This document shows positions 10,819 through 21,436 of a DNA stretch of 64,000 nt, in pieces. The notes beneath the pieces are model-generated. The model had not been told where the DNA came from. It did no database searches and worked only from the letters and a program-made list of their open reading frames with translations. The stretch spans positions 930,001 to 994,000 of the forward strand of contig NC_031673.1 in assembly GCF_001640025.1 (NCBI RefSeq), written 5' to 3'. The translations under genes and the position numbers were made by a program. The stretch is from Sugiyamaella lignohabitans (taxonomy: Eukaryota; Ascomycota; Dipodascomycetes; Dipodascales; Trichomonascaceae). The number at the start of each line of letters is the position of its first letter. Position 1 is the stretch's first letter.

Positions 10819-11835
10819 TTAGTTAGGTTGGTGGTTGATCCATTGCTCGTGCATTTCGATGACTTTGGGCACGAACACGCCCTCGATGTCCTGGCCAGCT
10901 TGTTCTTTTTCCGGGGAGAGTGTGTACTCGGTGACCTCTGTGGGAGTTACAAAGACAACCTTGTTTTTACGGGTTTGCAGGAGGTTGCCAATGACCAGCT
11001 GGTGCGAGTACCGTTCAAGAGCTCCTCGAGCTTTGCCAATGAGAAGCGAGCTGTCTGTTTCTAGTTTGAACGACACAATCATGGCCCCAGGAGTCCATTC
11101 GTCGACCAGTCGTTTCAAGAACTTCGGTACAGGGTCAAGATCGACTACCAGCTTGCCAGTTCCTTGGCTCTGGATTTTATGGTCGGCAACTCTTGATCTG
11201 GGCAGGAAAAAGTCCGAAACTGCTGCTGCTAAGTAGAACAGCGTGGTAGATCTGTTCTGTGCTTTCTGTTGACCTAACTCTTGAGAGATCATTCGCAGTG
11301 TAAACAAGTACTGATTGACTGTAGTGAACGGTACCAGCAGTAACAGCTTGTTTCGCTTGGCATATTGATACTTTTTCAGCACTTGGAGCATCTGTTCTTC
11401 GTACTTCTTGTCTACTTGAACCGAATGATTATCATTGCCTTCAACCATGTAATCTAAGAAACAATTGGTGCTGTGGGAGTAGTGTCGTGAATATGGCAGC
11501 AGTGAGAATTGACGGTGTAGAAAGATAACTGCATACCCCGCTTCTAGAAAATACTCAGCTGATGTCGAACCTCTGGTACCGGCAGAGAAATTGTCAATAA
11601 ATCTCACTGTATTATTTTCTAAAGGAACGGTCGTACCTCCACTGGTGACAAGAGCTATCTTCCTGTCCTTGTGGATCTTGATGAACTCGGCCACTTGTAC
11701 TTGTAACGACGCCAAATACGATGGCTCGTCATTGTGCTTGAAATACGAGTCTTCATCTGTGCTTTGAGCAGGGGGAAACTCTGGTGCTTCTCGGTCTACT
11801 GCCGTTTCGGCTTTGGGTCCTGAAGTATGAATCAT
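10819..11835 (-). CDS. CAB2: Phosphopantothenate-cysteine ligase (coenzyme A synthesis)
   Basis: Catalyses ATP/CTP-dependent condensation of 4'-phosphopantothenate with cysteine, the second step of coenzyme A synthesis in the cytosol. The 338-residue product has the eukaryotic PPCS signature: a Rossmann-like start KIALVTSGGTTVPLENNTVRFIDNFSAGTRGS with the conserved NFSAGTRG, the strand YAVIFLHRQFSLLPYSRH, and the FYLAAAVSDFFLP segment. The first ATG (11835, MIHTSGPK) gives a normal length; a GTG three codons upstream is not needed. A short 5' exon cannot be excluded, but none is required. Confidence 0.92.
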   Translation of the reverse strand: MIHTSGPKAETAVDREAPEFPPAQSTDEDSYFKHNDEPSYLASLQVQVAEFIKIHKDRKIALVTSGGTTVPLENNTVRFIDNFSAGTRGSTSAEYFLEAGYAVIFLHRQFSLLPYSRHYSHSTNCFLDYMVEGNDNHSVQVDKKYEEQMLQVLKKYQYAKRNKLLLLVPFTTVNQYLFTLRMISQELGQQKAQNRSTTLFYLAAAVSDFFLPRSRVADHKIQSQGTGKLVVDLDPVPKFLKRLVDEWTPGAMIVSFKLETDSSLLIGKARGALERYSHQLVIGNLLQTRKNKVVFVTPTEVTEYTLSPEKEQAGQDIEGVFVPKVIEMHEQWINHQPN

Positions 11836-14511
11836 CGCTGCCACAATTGGTTAGATCTTGCCATTGTTGGCTGGCCTACCGTATCAGATTGCCTTCGGCG
11901 GCTGGGGCGCTGCCCCAGACCCCGTGGCTCCTGCTTCGCAGGAGTTTGTTCGGGAAAAGGGGTTTAACTTGCGGATTGCGAGAGGTGAGGGTGTGAGATT
12001 GGCCCGAAACCTCGGTCATTGGTGAGGTTTTCATCGGAACTTTTAGGGGGTTTCCAAGGTGACATTTACTCATCCAGGGTCCTCATATTTCTGTAGAATA
12101 AACAAAATAACTTACTTGCAAAGGTGCAATGGCAATTGCTGGTTGGTACGGTCTTGATTCAGGGTGTTCGAGATGTCGGTTCCTGATTGACATTCATCTG
12201 CAACTGGGGTCTCTTGGGTAAGGGTGTGGCTGAATGTGGCGGAATTTCCACCGCCATTAACCGACTCCATGCATACTGGAATCTCGGAGCTGCGGAGCTC
12301 CAAACTAAGCTCAGTTGGCTTCTGGAAAGGTTCCGTACACCTTTAATGAGAAGAGAGAACCTTCCAGTGATTTGTATATCATTCAATTTATATACGAGTT
12401 GTTTAACCCGTTTATTATTTGGGACCACGCGACCCATATCTAGACCTGAAACAACTGATTGTGGCTGTTTTAGTCGTATGTAGTGATAATATTGGGAATT
12501 ACTAATATAGGGAACTCGGCTTAGATCCTAGCCGAGATAGCCAGTTTCTAATGGCGATATCCGGACCACGAACGGCCGACATCACGAGAATGGTCAAATT
12601 CTTGACCTGTAATCCAAAGCATTATATCCCTTCCAGTTCATAGCTTTATAGAAAAAATGAAATAAAAATTTAACCCGGCCCGGTGATATCTACTCTTATG
12701 CTGCTAGCTTCTTCTGTCAACTTATCCGAATGAACATCTGGATGATTGTGACCTCCGGCTCACAAGTGACCGAAATTATCCGAGAGATGCAAGGGTCCTC
12801 TTCCACTATTAGAAGGTACTATCTCTATTCAGATAGGAAGATAATCGAAACGACACTTAGATATCTTTAAACAGACCCTTGAGTATATCCTGATCAATAT
12901 ATTTACCTCTTCGGTCCCCGAACTTTATCATATCGGCCCTAAATAGATCCATCGGTCCACCGACTCCCGCCAAATAGACCCTCAGTAATTAGTGAGAAGG
13001 GTCTTATTAAAATGTTTTCTTCCTCTTTCTTTCTTATCAGTCGCCAATATAACCTGAGTCCTTTTACTTTGTATACATTGAAAACTACACTTTAATGCTT
13101 TTGGAATATTGCAACTGTGTACGTACACATGTTCATCTTTGGATGGATTCCATCGCCAAAGTCTGTTTGGTATCTTTCGTCATCATCAGTCACCAAAACA
13201 ATCCCAGCTCTTGAAAATAGTAAACTAGCCCTTGTAATCTAGACACTGGCCACCCATTGATATTTATAGAATACTGTAGCTGTACAAAAGTTCATTCTGG
13301 AAAGATTTTGTCAGAAAAACCCGATTGGTAATAGCTTCAATATATTCATTCAGTTACTTCTGGAAAATGCTTCACTAGGGAAAACGGCTGTTTGAAAAGG
13401 TGATCAAATGGTGATTAAAAGATGATTAAAATTGATTAAAAATTGATAATACCCCTGTCTTTGTTCTCAAACAATTGAAAACGTGTCTTGAGAGTTTACC
13501 AAACTAGTAAACAACATAAAACTAGACTATCGAAAACATTAACAAACAGAGTAGCGGTTGACGAGCATTTCCACCATGTTCCGCCACCCTTTGTAAGAAA
13601 ATTTCATATAATCACCTGGACATCACGATTTCCATTTAGGTAATGTCACGACATAATAATACGATTTTGGCTGATTCAAACACTCGTGAACTTCTGAAAA
13701 TGAATATTAATAACCGCATTTCTTTTAAATTGAGATTTCCAAGGGCATGGAAATTTAGAATACCATTTTTGCTTTTTAATACCATTGGGCACTGAAAATA
13801 TGAGGTTAAAACCTAGGGATCATAAATGCGAGCTGATTCCCAGGAAGTTAATGTGCATGGGAGTTCTACATAATTCTACTTAGTCCCAATAAGTTTTCGA
13901 CAGAATGAATGTTCAAGCAGGATTATCTTCAAATTGAACTCCTGCTTATCTCAAAAATCAAGTTTCTCGTTTAAAACAGTTACCCCTTTGTTAATGTTTC
14001 GCCAAACCTTTAGTCGGTGAAAGAATGTATATCTCTTCTTCTTACGAATCATCGTAGCACTGATATAGATAAAGAACCCGGCTATACCTACATATATGGT
14101 AATATCAAGAATGCAGTGGCGTTTTATTTTTTCTTTTAATTTTTCTTCTACTTCGGATTTTGGGCATTTTGTAAAAAGGAAAAATGGTAATGACTGAGGA
14201 CAAGTAACCTGTGATTTTTACCACTTTCGGCTCTAACTGCTGAGTTCGTTGCTACTTTCAACCACCTTTTTTTTGAAGCTTCTGGAACTCGGTTTCAAGA
14301 TGATCTGGTTGCCCAACTACTTCTGACAGTAATCTACCTCAGTAATCACGCAGGAGTCCAAATTTGGACCCCAAGAAGTTCTACCACAAGAGATTTTATC
14401 GATATATTTTTACCCGCAGTGTTAATTCGAATTGAATAGTGAAACTAATTACCTGATTTACTACTGTGAATTGCTATATATTATATCTAGGGATTTTAGA
14501 TGCTTGACGCA
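11836..14511. other. Long AT-rich gene-free stretch
   Basis: 2.7 kb upstream of CAB2. Apart from the half-element at 11890 I see no gene. Six-frame reading gives only short frames in 12.1-12.5 kb and nothing from 12.5 to 14.5 kb. No tandem repeat, tRNA or LTR was recognised. Confidence 0.5.
11890..11944. repeat. Triple-hairpin half-element upstream of CAB2
   Basis: Left half, alpha type. The outer hairpin reads GCC-TTC-GGC (GCC-GAA-GGC on the other strand), so the usual GGA loop has become GAA. This is the last copy before an interval of over 8 kb without any. Confidence 0.9.
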
Positions 14512-16209
14512 CTAGGACATGTTACCAAATGAAAAGGTTATGTCATCTAGATCACCCTTACGAAGCTCTTCAGACCTACTGATTATGGATTTTCGAAATC
14601 CAAAAATAACTATTGAAAGGCTCGTATTCTCAAGTGGCTCTCGACTGGCGTTCGTGCCGTTGGATGCACGATCCTTAATTAACATATGATTTGATATGTC
14701 GCCGTGAACGACACCTGCTTGATGGAGCGCTTTTGCTGTATATAGAGCAGCTTGTTTTGCTTGGTGGATAATATCGCGTATCTTAGTTTTGAAAGAGGCG
14801 TCTTCTGCAAGCTGGATATTTGGAGCCCGATATATTTCCGAAGAATCGTATCTGTGGGATTTTTTACAACGTTCGTGCGTAGGTGAAAATAATTCCATGG
14901 ACATCTTAATTTTCATCTTTTTGATCCATTTCTTAAGGGAAATATAATCTTCCAAATACTCGATAAGAATTCCAATTCTTCGGTCATTGTAATAGCCATA
15001 TGGGTCAGATATTAATATGCAGTGCATGTATGGAATAATATTTCCCTGGAGATGAGAAAGTCGTTGGTAAATATTCAGCTCATTCTTGAGCTCATTATAA
15101 TTGTCTTGAGATGATTTAGAACTCAAGTTCCACTTTGAATTGTTGTGTCCTTCAACATAATCCATTTTTTCCAACAATAATTGTTTAGTCAAATCGCCTT
15201 TCAATTGAATCAGGCGACAGTGATCAGTAGTCTCAATAACTTCGTCAATAATTGTAGTGTCATGAAGACAGTCGATAATACCCCGCTCCTGCCAGATTGT
15301 TCCCAGGAGGATGCTGATATCATGATCGTAGATTCGTCGAGAAACTCCAAAAAGTCTATCTTGTGGACGCTTTACTTGACCGAATATTTCTTTCATTTGA
15401 AATCTCGGATACAAAGAGGGATTTAACTTCTCGCTTTGTCTGCACAGCTGACTATTTTTTTCAATTGCTTTCAGCAGCTCTTGCTTGCAACTTAATTTTT
15501 TATTTGTTGCTGATAATATCAATGCAACACATTCTCGAACTGATGGATTAACACTGTTGAATCTTCTCCACAATAATCTGCATTGCACAATACCGTTATT
15601 GATATCGTAGATTTCGCAGAATGCCCATTGACTGTAGTCAGTTAGAACAAAAAATCGAGGAGGATTTTCTTGTTTTAGTATTGACTCAATTATTGAAATG
15701 TAAGCTAATTGCCATTTTATATCATAATTGGCTATAGCATTTAACAGATCAAATTGTGGGGTTTTTAGAATAAATGGTACTTGGACAGGATCCGAGGAAG
15801 CTGCCGACAAAGTTATTTTATTGCCATGTGCGCTCGGTATGGGCTCATTAATATTATCCAAAGTGTTGAACATCCATCTGGCAATGTTCACATAACATCC
15901 TATATAGACGTCTATTTCAGACTCAGGTAGTCTTGAGAATTTTATTTCTTCATAGTCAAAGCACTGTACGTCATTGGCAAAGTTAATTTGACTATTTTTG
16001 TTAGCTAAATTGTTTTGGAACTCCAAATCATCCCACATTTTGAACTGGCATGGTGGGTAAGTCTTCAGCTGTCTCGTTTGTTCCAAAGTTAAGTTTCTCG
16101 AGTTGAATCGCCGAGGGTGTTCTCTAGCTAATACATTTGGACGGATTCTGGCTTGCGGGTTAAGTGCATGGTCTATCCCTGGCAGCGGTTTACGAAACTG
16201 TGAAATCAT
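14512..16209 (-). CDS. Kinase-like protein of unknown function, probably catalytically dead
   Basis: 565 residues from the first in-frame ATG (16209); upstream non-ATG codons extend the frame by 20. The C-terminal third resembles a protein-kinase-like C-lobe: AALYTAKALHQAGVVHGDIS matches the catalytic-loop region (HGDxx) of Bud32/RIO/fungal-type kinases. However, the metal-binding Asn expected five residues after the Asp is Met (HGDISNHM), and the DFG-like position reads IFG (SIVIFGFRKS). The frame stops soon afterwards. The N-terminal half (RFFVLTDYSQWAFCEIYD) recalls the nuclease-like or accessory domains preceding fungal-type kinases and Crinkler-like proteins, but I cannot name it. The gene is AT-rich, lies alone in an AT-rich island, and is the only sizeable gene without a hairpin element behind it. 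Transfer or mobile-element cargo is possible. The frame is intact, so it may be functional. Confidence 0.6.
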   Translation of the reverse strand: MISQFRKPLPGIDHALNPQARIRPNVLAREHPRRFNSRNLTLEQTRQLKTYPPCQFKMWDDLEFQNNLANKNSQINFANDVQCFDYEEIKFSRLPESEIDVYIGCYVNIARWMFNTLDNINEPIPSAHGNKITLSAASSDPVQVPFILKTPQFDLLNAIANYDIKWQLAYISIIESILKQENPPRFFVLTDYSQWAFCEIYDINNGIVQCRLLWRRFNSVNPSVRECVALILSATNKKLSCKQELLKAIEKNSQLCRQSEKLNPSLYPRFQMKEIFGQVKRPQDRLFGVSRRIYDHDISILLGTIWQERGIIDCLHDTTIIDEVIETTDHCRLIQLKGDLTKQLLLEKMDYVEGHNNSKWNLSSKSSQDNYNELKNELNIYQRLSHLQGNIIPYMHCILISDPYGYYNDRRIGILIEYLEDYISLKKWIKKMKIKMSMELFSPTHERCKKSHRYDSSEIYRAPNIQLAEDASFKTKIRDIIHQAKQAALYTAKALHQAGVVHGDISNHMLIKDRASNGTNASREPLENTSLSIVIFGFRKSIISRSEELRKGDLDDITFSFGNMS

Positions 16210-18595
16210 AGCATGGGCGTGAAAGACTTTCAGGCTGCTTCTGATACGAACTCTAGAGGAAGCACACACAGCTTGTGGTTAACCCCAAGATCTGGTCTTT
16301 GTGTCTTTTTAAGTAGAACTAACAATTAGTTTCTCATGTTCTTTTTAATATCTATCTTGTGATACAAAATATTATTTAGTCTACATTGAATATATTTGGC
16401 AACGTTGACCAGGCGGACGTTTAGTTTTAAGTCAACAGAAGCCGAGCAGAAGCCAAAAAAAACAGAACTGATAGCAGGGTCTGAGCGTGGCATAGCATGG
16501 AACTAAATTACACAGCGAAACACGGTGATGCCAAACGAGGTACAGGCTAGGCAAAAACTTGGGGTCTAGACCAGTAACAACAGTAAATAGAGGTAATATT
16601 GAAAAGCTCAATTGGGAAATTTAGTTGCTATACTAAATTAATTAGATAAAAAAACACTAAGCATTAAAGTTAAACCAGGTTGTTGACAACTTTTAGTAGA
16701 GTTTGCAACTGTGGTTAATATTTGCATTAATGACGGCACTTAGCATGAAACCTTATTGTTAACAATAAGGTCATGGAACAGAAGCCTAAGAAGTAAAACA
16801 TTGATACAATAGATGGGACATGAAGGACATGGCTTTTTTAATCGGACTTTCCTAGACTAGCAGAGAAGTCAGTTTTCTGCCGTGATTATCTAGCCTATGT
16901 TCTATATGAGGTTAGTAGACTACCTTTTATATTAACCATGCATATATTTCCTCATGTGGACATTTACGTATTCCGTTTATGTATTTATATGCCAATAGCC
17001 ATCTTCGATTTGAATTTGGTAATATATTTGCTGGCAGCTTCGCAATTGGCATGAATTAGCGAAAATAGCCTAGGTACCACCATGTAAGTAGACAAGGTGG
17101 AACAGACGCGAATTGACGCCTTTACAAGACTCCAGTTGCCGCCCTATGTGTGTGAACATGCACGTTCTGTACAGCACGGGCAGCCGGTGCAGATTTTTTA
17201 GCCGTGACATACTAACAAATGCGGTAGCGAATATAATATATCCGGGTGGGCAACACACAAATATATCTATACAGTCAGAGAAGAATTATCGATTTTAACA
17301 GAATTTTGAACGTGGCTGTAAATTATGAAATTCGAAATATCATGGCTATTAATCTGATATATCTCCTCTCCCAAAGAACGTCCAACAACGTCTAAAAACA
17401 CATCGAGTTAAAATTAACTCTTCCGGATTTACAACATAACTACCGATACTTATCAGATTGAATAGATCTCCGTGATTTAAATTGGCCCTAGTGACCCGCT
17501 AAGATGTATCATACAGTTAAGATTCACGGTATATCCACGCCCTATCATTATCAAGGAACATGTCATGTAATATGCTTGTCCCATTATATCTGCTGCAACC
17601 GACGGGCAAGATGTTTTTTGCATTTGGGAGATTGATTCGAGCTAAGCGCAGGTATCGGCCAGAGTCAGCATAGCAACACTGATAATTGTGATCCCAAAAA
17701 ACAAAGAAAAAAGAAAATAAATATATTAGCTAATATTGTTCACCAAAGATGTTGTTGTTTAGTAACAGATGAGGCAGAATAAAAGTCAGGAGTTTAACCC
17801 CCTCTTCTCATCCCCCCGAGCCGAATCTGTGAGTGCAGTCGGCACTTCACTTAGATATTATCCAACACAAACAACAACATGCAATTGCAAACTCCCAACC
17901 AAATGCTTTCTTTTACTGTTTAGCACTTTGTGCATTTATGTTTATTTTTTAACCTTTTTGTCGATTAGTGGTGGAAATTATTTAGACATTTATCCAGTTA
18001 TCCAGTATTTATAGATGCCATTAGAATTGAATTTTAGAAACAAGAGGGGCTTTTCTAATTTAAATACCTTATCTTAAAATCGTAATTGTATCTGCGATTA
18101 GTTTTAGTTTTAAACGCACCACCACCTCCTTAGCTTGCCGTAGACGAAGATCAAAGTTAGGTTACGGTAGGTACGTTCCAAATATTACATACGCTACGAG
18201 ACACATACGTTACCTTACATGGGTGACTTTTGTGATTGTACATATGTACATATTCCTTACTTACGAACCAAAACTTGTTTGATTTCTTCAATTTTCTTAC
18301 TATCATTTTTTTTTGTGTTAATTGTTTAATATTCCCATTTTTTTTCTTCTATTTTTATTTGTTGTTATTCAAGTAGTTTACTAAATTTTTTTTTTTTTGT
18401 GTGAAAGAAGCGTCTTAATTTCCGTGTTACTGGTTCGTTCGGTTTGAGTCGGGTAGTTTCGTGTTGAGTGTTCCGAGAGTTGTTGTCGGTAATTGAAAGG
18501 GAAAGTAGAAGATCAAACCTCATGATCACAATTCGGTCGGATTAAGCTAGGGATTAGAGACCGGAGTAGAAATTAGATCAGGATCACAATTTAAG
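16210..18595. other. AT-rich gene-free stretch upstream of PUB1
   Basis: 2.4 kb between two divergent genes. The PUB1-proximal 300 bp have long T runs (18308-18400), as often seen in yeast promoters. No RNA gene, LTR or hairpin element was seen. Confidence 0.5.
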
Positions 18596-20243
18596 ATGAC
18601 AGAGTCAGCTAGTCCTACCAAAGACGGAATTAGTGTCGCGTCTGAAGATAGGGAAATCGAATTGACAAAAGATAATGCCCCAAGTGACAACAACAGTACC
18701 GAACAACAACCTTCGCTCGGCACCCAACCTGTGACTCCCCTGCCTGCCAATGCTATAGAAGGCGGCCGTGAAGTGAACAAACGGGTCTTATACGTGGGGG
18801 GCATTGATCAAGCCGTTACTGAGGACGCTTTGGATGATATTTTTAGACCTGCGGGAGAAATCGTTTCAATCAAGATACTACCTGACAAAAATGTGAGTAA
18901 TATTTTTTTAATTATTCTGCTGAACAAGCATTTTTTTTTTTACTCAATCGCTTTTACAATTTGCCGCCTAATGTTGCAAGTCAAGTCAAGTTGCAGTGTG
19001 CAGAGGACGGCGAATTGCAAACTGAAATTGAGTGAGATTTTTGTCGATTTGAAAAAACAGTGAACTGCTAGATGAGACAAAATGGATATGAATTCTAATA
19101 CTAACGTTATACCAGAGACGGGGATTTAGCTATGCTTTTGTGGAGTATAAGGACCAGAGTACAGCGGAGTTGGCGCTGCAGACGCTGAATGGTAAAATGG
19201 TGAACAACCATGAGATCAAGATCAATTGGGCTTTCCAAACGCAACAGGCCATCAAAGATTTGGATTTCTTTAATATCTTTGTTGGAGACTTGTCGAGCGA
19301 TGTCAATGATGAACTGTTGTCTCAAACGTTCAATCATTTCCCATCGCTTGTCGAGGCGAGAGTTATGTGGGATATGACGACCGGACGGTCTCGAGGATAT
19401 GGATTTGTTTCATTTAAAGACGAAGCTGATGCTACAACGGCTTTGGAGACGATGGATGGCAAACTGATTGGAAGTAGAGCGATTCGGTTGAATTGGGCTC
19501 AGCAAAAAGTAGGAGGAATGGCTGGAGGTCCTGGAGGTGGACCTGGTGGATACCAGAATCAACAAGGCCATCACCATCATCATCACCACCATCATCCTCA
19601 TTCCCATCATCAGCAGCCATATTATAACAACAGCGGAGGTAGACAAGGAGGCGGTTCTGGAAGGCGAGGAGGGCCTGGCGGTGCATCTGGAGGTCCAGGA
19701 GGAGGATACGGGCCTGGAGGAGGGTATGGCGGCGGGCCAGGAGGAGGAGGAGGAGGAGCTGGAGGTTATGGAGGAGCTGGAGGAAGCTACGGAAGCTCTG
19801 GTGGAAGCTATGGAGGATCTGGAGGATATAGTGGGCCAAATAGTGGTATATCTGTAGGACCCAGTCACAGCGGTACTAGTAGCGGAGCAGCATCAGTGAG
19901 CAGCAGTTCCGACAGCGGCCAAGTGCCAGCCGGAGCTATGACTTATGATATGGTATTCCACGCAACACCCAACTGGCAAACGACAGTATACGTTGGAAAT
20001 TTGGCACCATATACACCACCCAACGACCTGCTTTCTGTGCTACAGTCATTCGGCTACATCGTGGACTTCAAGTTCCAGCCAGAGAGAGGATATGCATTTG
20101 TCAAGTTCGACACCCACGAACGGGCTGCAATGGCCATTGTACAATTATCGGGCTACCAATTCAACGGACGTCTTCTTAAGTGCGGATGGGGCAAAGATAG
20201 AAACAATTCGCATAGCAACTATCAACCCTACCGCCAGTACTAG
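18596..20243 (+). CDS. PUB1: Pub1/TIA-1-type poly(U)-binding protein, three RRMs, two exons
   Basis: Shuttling mRNA-binding protein involved in mRNA stability and stress granules. Exon 1 is 18596-18892; the intron (18893-19115, 223 nt) has GTGAGT, TACTAAC and ACCAG; exon 2 is 19116-20243. The product is 474 residues. The splice falls inside RRM1 and restores its RNP1 (RRGFSYAFVEY). RRM1 spans about 64-140, RRM2 about 151-228 (FVGDLSSDVND, RGYGFVSF), and RRM3 about 385-460 (VYVGNLAPYTPP, RGYAFVKF). Between RRM2 and RRM3 lies a low-complexity region with a histidine run and GGY/GGS-rich prion-like sequence. The order and the match KINWAFQ after RRM1 fit Pub1 better than Nam8 or Ngr1. Its intron is one of four in the window without a hairpin element. 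Confidence 0.92.
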
Positions 20244-20403
20244 AAATCAGAAGACCCGTGCCGGGGCCGACCCAAAAGTTTTCCTTTTGACAAGAAAATA
20301 TAAATGCGCTACCAGAAGAAGAGGTTGTATTTGTAGTAATGAGGCGTATATATACAATTAGCTTTAATCTGCGTAACAGGCTGATGACGAAGACTGTTTT
20401 CTC

Positions 20404-20544
20404 TGCCTCCGGCGGCTGGGGCTCCGCCCCAGACCCTGGTTGCTCCTCTCGCTTCGCTCGAGTCGTTGCTTCGGGGTTGCCCGTGAAACTCCTGCGAAGC
20501 AGGAGCAACCAGGGTCTGGGGCGGAGCCCCAGCCGCCGGAGGCA
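20404..20544. repeat. Triple-hairpin element, full, between PUB1 and ALB1 stops
   Basis: Beta-left, alpha-right (loop GAA in both inner hairpins on the R strand). It lies 160 bp after the PUB1 stop and 72 bp after the ALB1 stop. Confidence 0.95.
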
Positions 20545-20616
20545 CACCCCCAGTAAAGTAAGAATGTTACAAGTTAGAATAAATAGAATCCGGTCCCAGG
20601 TGGTATGGGAGATGCA

Positions 20617-21046
20617 TTAGTCGTCTCGCTTCTTGCGCTCCTTGATCTTCTTGAGACGGGATTTGGAGTCATCGATCTTGACTTCGAGAACGCCTTTGAG
20701 CGACTCGGCTCGCTGAATGGCTTGTTCTTTGCGCTTTCGCTGTTTGGCTGTGAGCGCTTTTTTCTTGGAAATACCTCCGCTGGTGGGCTTATCAGAGCCT
20801 CTGTCGAGCACTCCGCGAACTGACAGCTCGGCAATTTTTTCTTGGACGAGCGATTTTCCGGTTGAACTGGTTTGAGCGGTGTCTTTGGTAGGGAGAGTAG
20901 AGTCTTCTGGTTCGGGACTCGCAGCTCTTCTGGCCGCTCTGGACCTTTGGGTTTGTTCTAGAAGCTGGTTAGCATGTTATCTATGAATGTTATTTTTTTG
21001 CAATGAACTTGCAAGCTCATTTTCGTTGTAACTTACTCTTCGCCAT
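20617..21046 (-). CDS. ALB1: Alb1, pre-60S ribosome biogenesis shuttling factor, two exons
   Basis: Small basic protein that travels with pre-60S particles together with Arx1. Exon 1 is 10 nt (21046-21037, ATGGCGAAGA); the intron (21036-20958, 79 nt) has GTAAGT, GCTAAC and TCTAG; exon 2 is 20957-20617. Splicing gives 116 residues beginning MAKKQTQRSRAARRAASPEP. MAK with a following SRAARR(A/G)xSP is the hallmark of fungal Alb1. The C-terminal half is Lys/Arg-rich (KQRKRKEQAIQRAESLKG, LKKIKERKKRDD). The tiny first exon makes this gene easy to miss. Confidence 0.82.
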
Positions 21047-21436
21047 TGTTAATCTCTGAATCTATTCGATTGTAATAAATAAAAAATGGAGAATTCCCAA
21101 AATATCTGATAAATATATATGAAACCAACTGTTTGTTTATTTTGAAAATATATTTTTTTTGTCCTGCTGATCCAAAAGATATACTGCATACGGCTAGCAA
21201 AAATTCGGAAAATGCCAATTATTAATTTCCACTCACATATAATATATTTGCATATATATATACGGTGTGAATTGTTTCAGATAGCTCGTCAATTGCCTGA
21301 ATTTTGGTAATTCAAGGGGCAGTGAGCTTGTTAAAGACATCCGAGCACAAAACTAAACCAAGCAACTCGGTTTTTTCTGGCTCTGTCTGGATCCCAACAC
21401 TTTTTCAATCCTGGTTCCGCCTCGCCTTGACCCTCC
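21047..21436. promoter_or_regulatory. Divergent intergenic region ALB1/UBP1
   Basis: 390 bp, AT-rich (TATATATATA near 21255), presumably both promoters. No gene was seen. Confidence 0.5.

Noticed and set aside
12112..12483. Overlapping frames of 92-98 codons on both strands
   Set aside because: Mutually exclusive frames without features; no splice or conservation signal to choose one.
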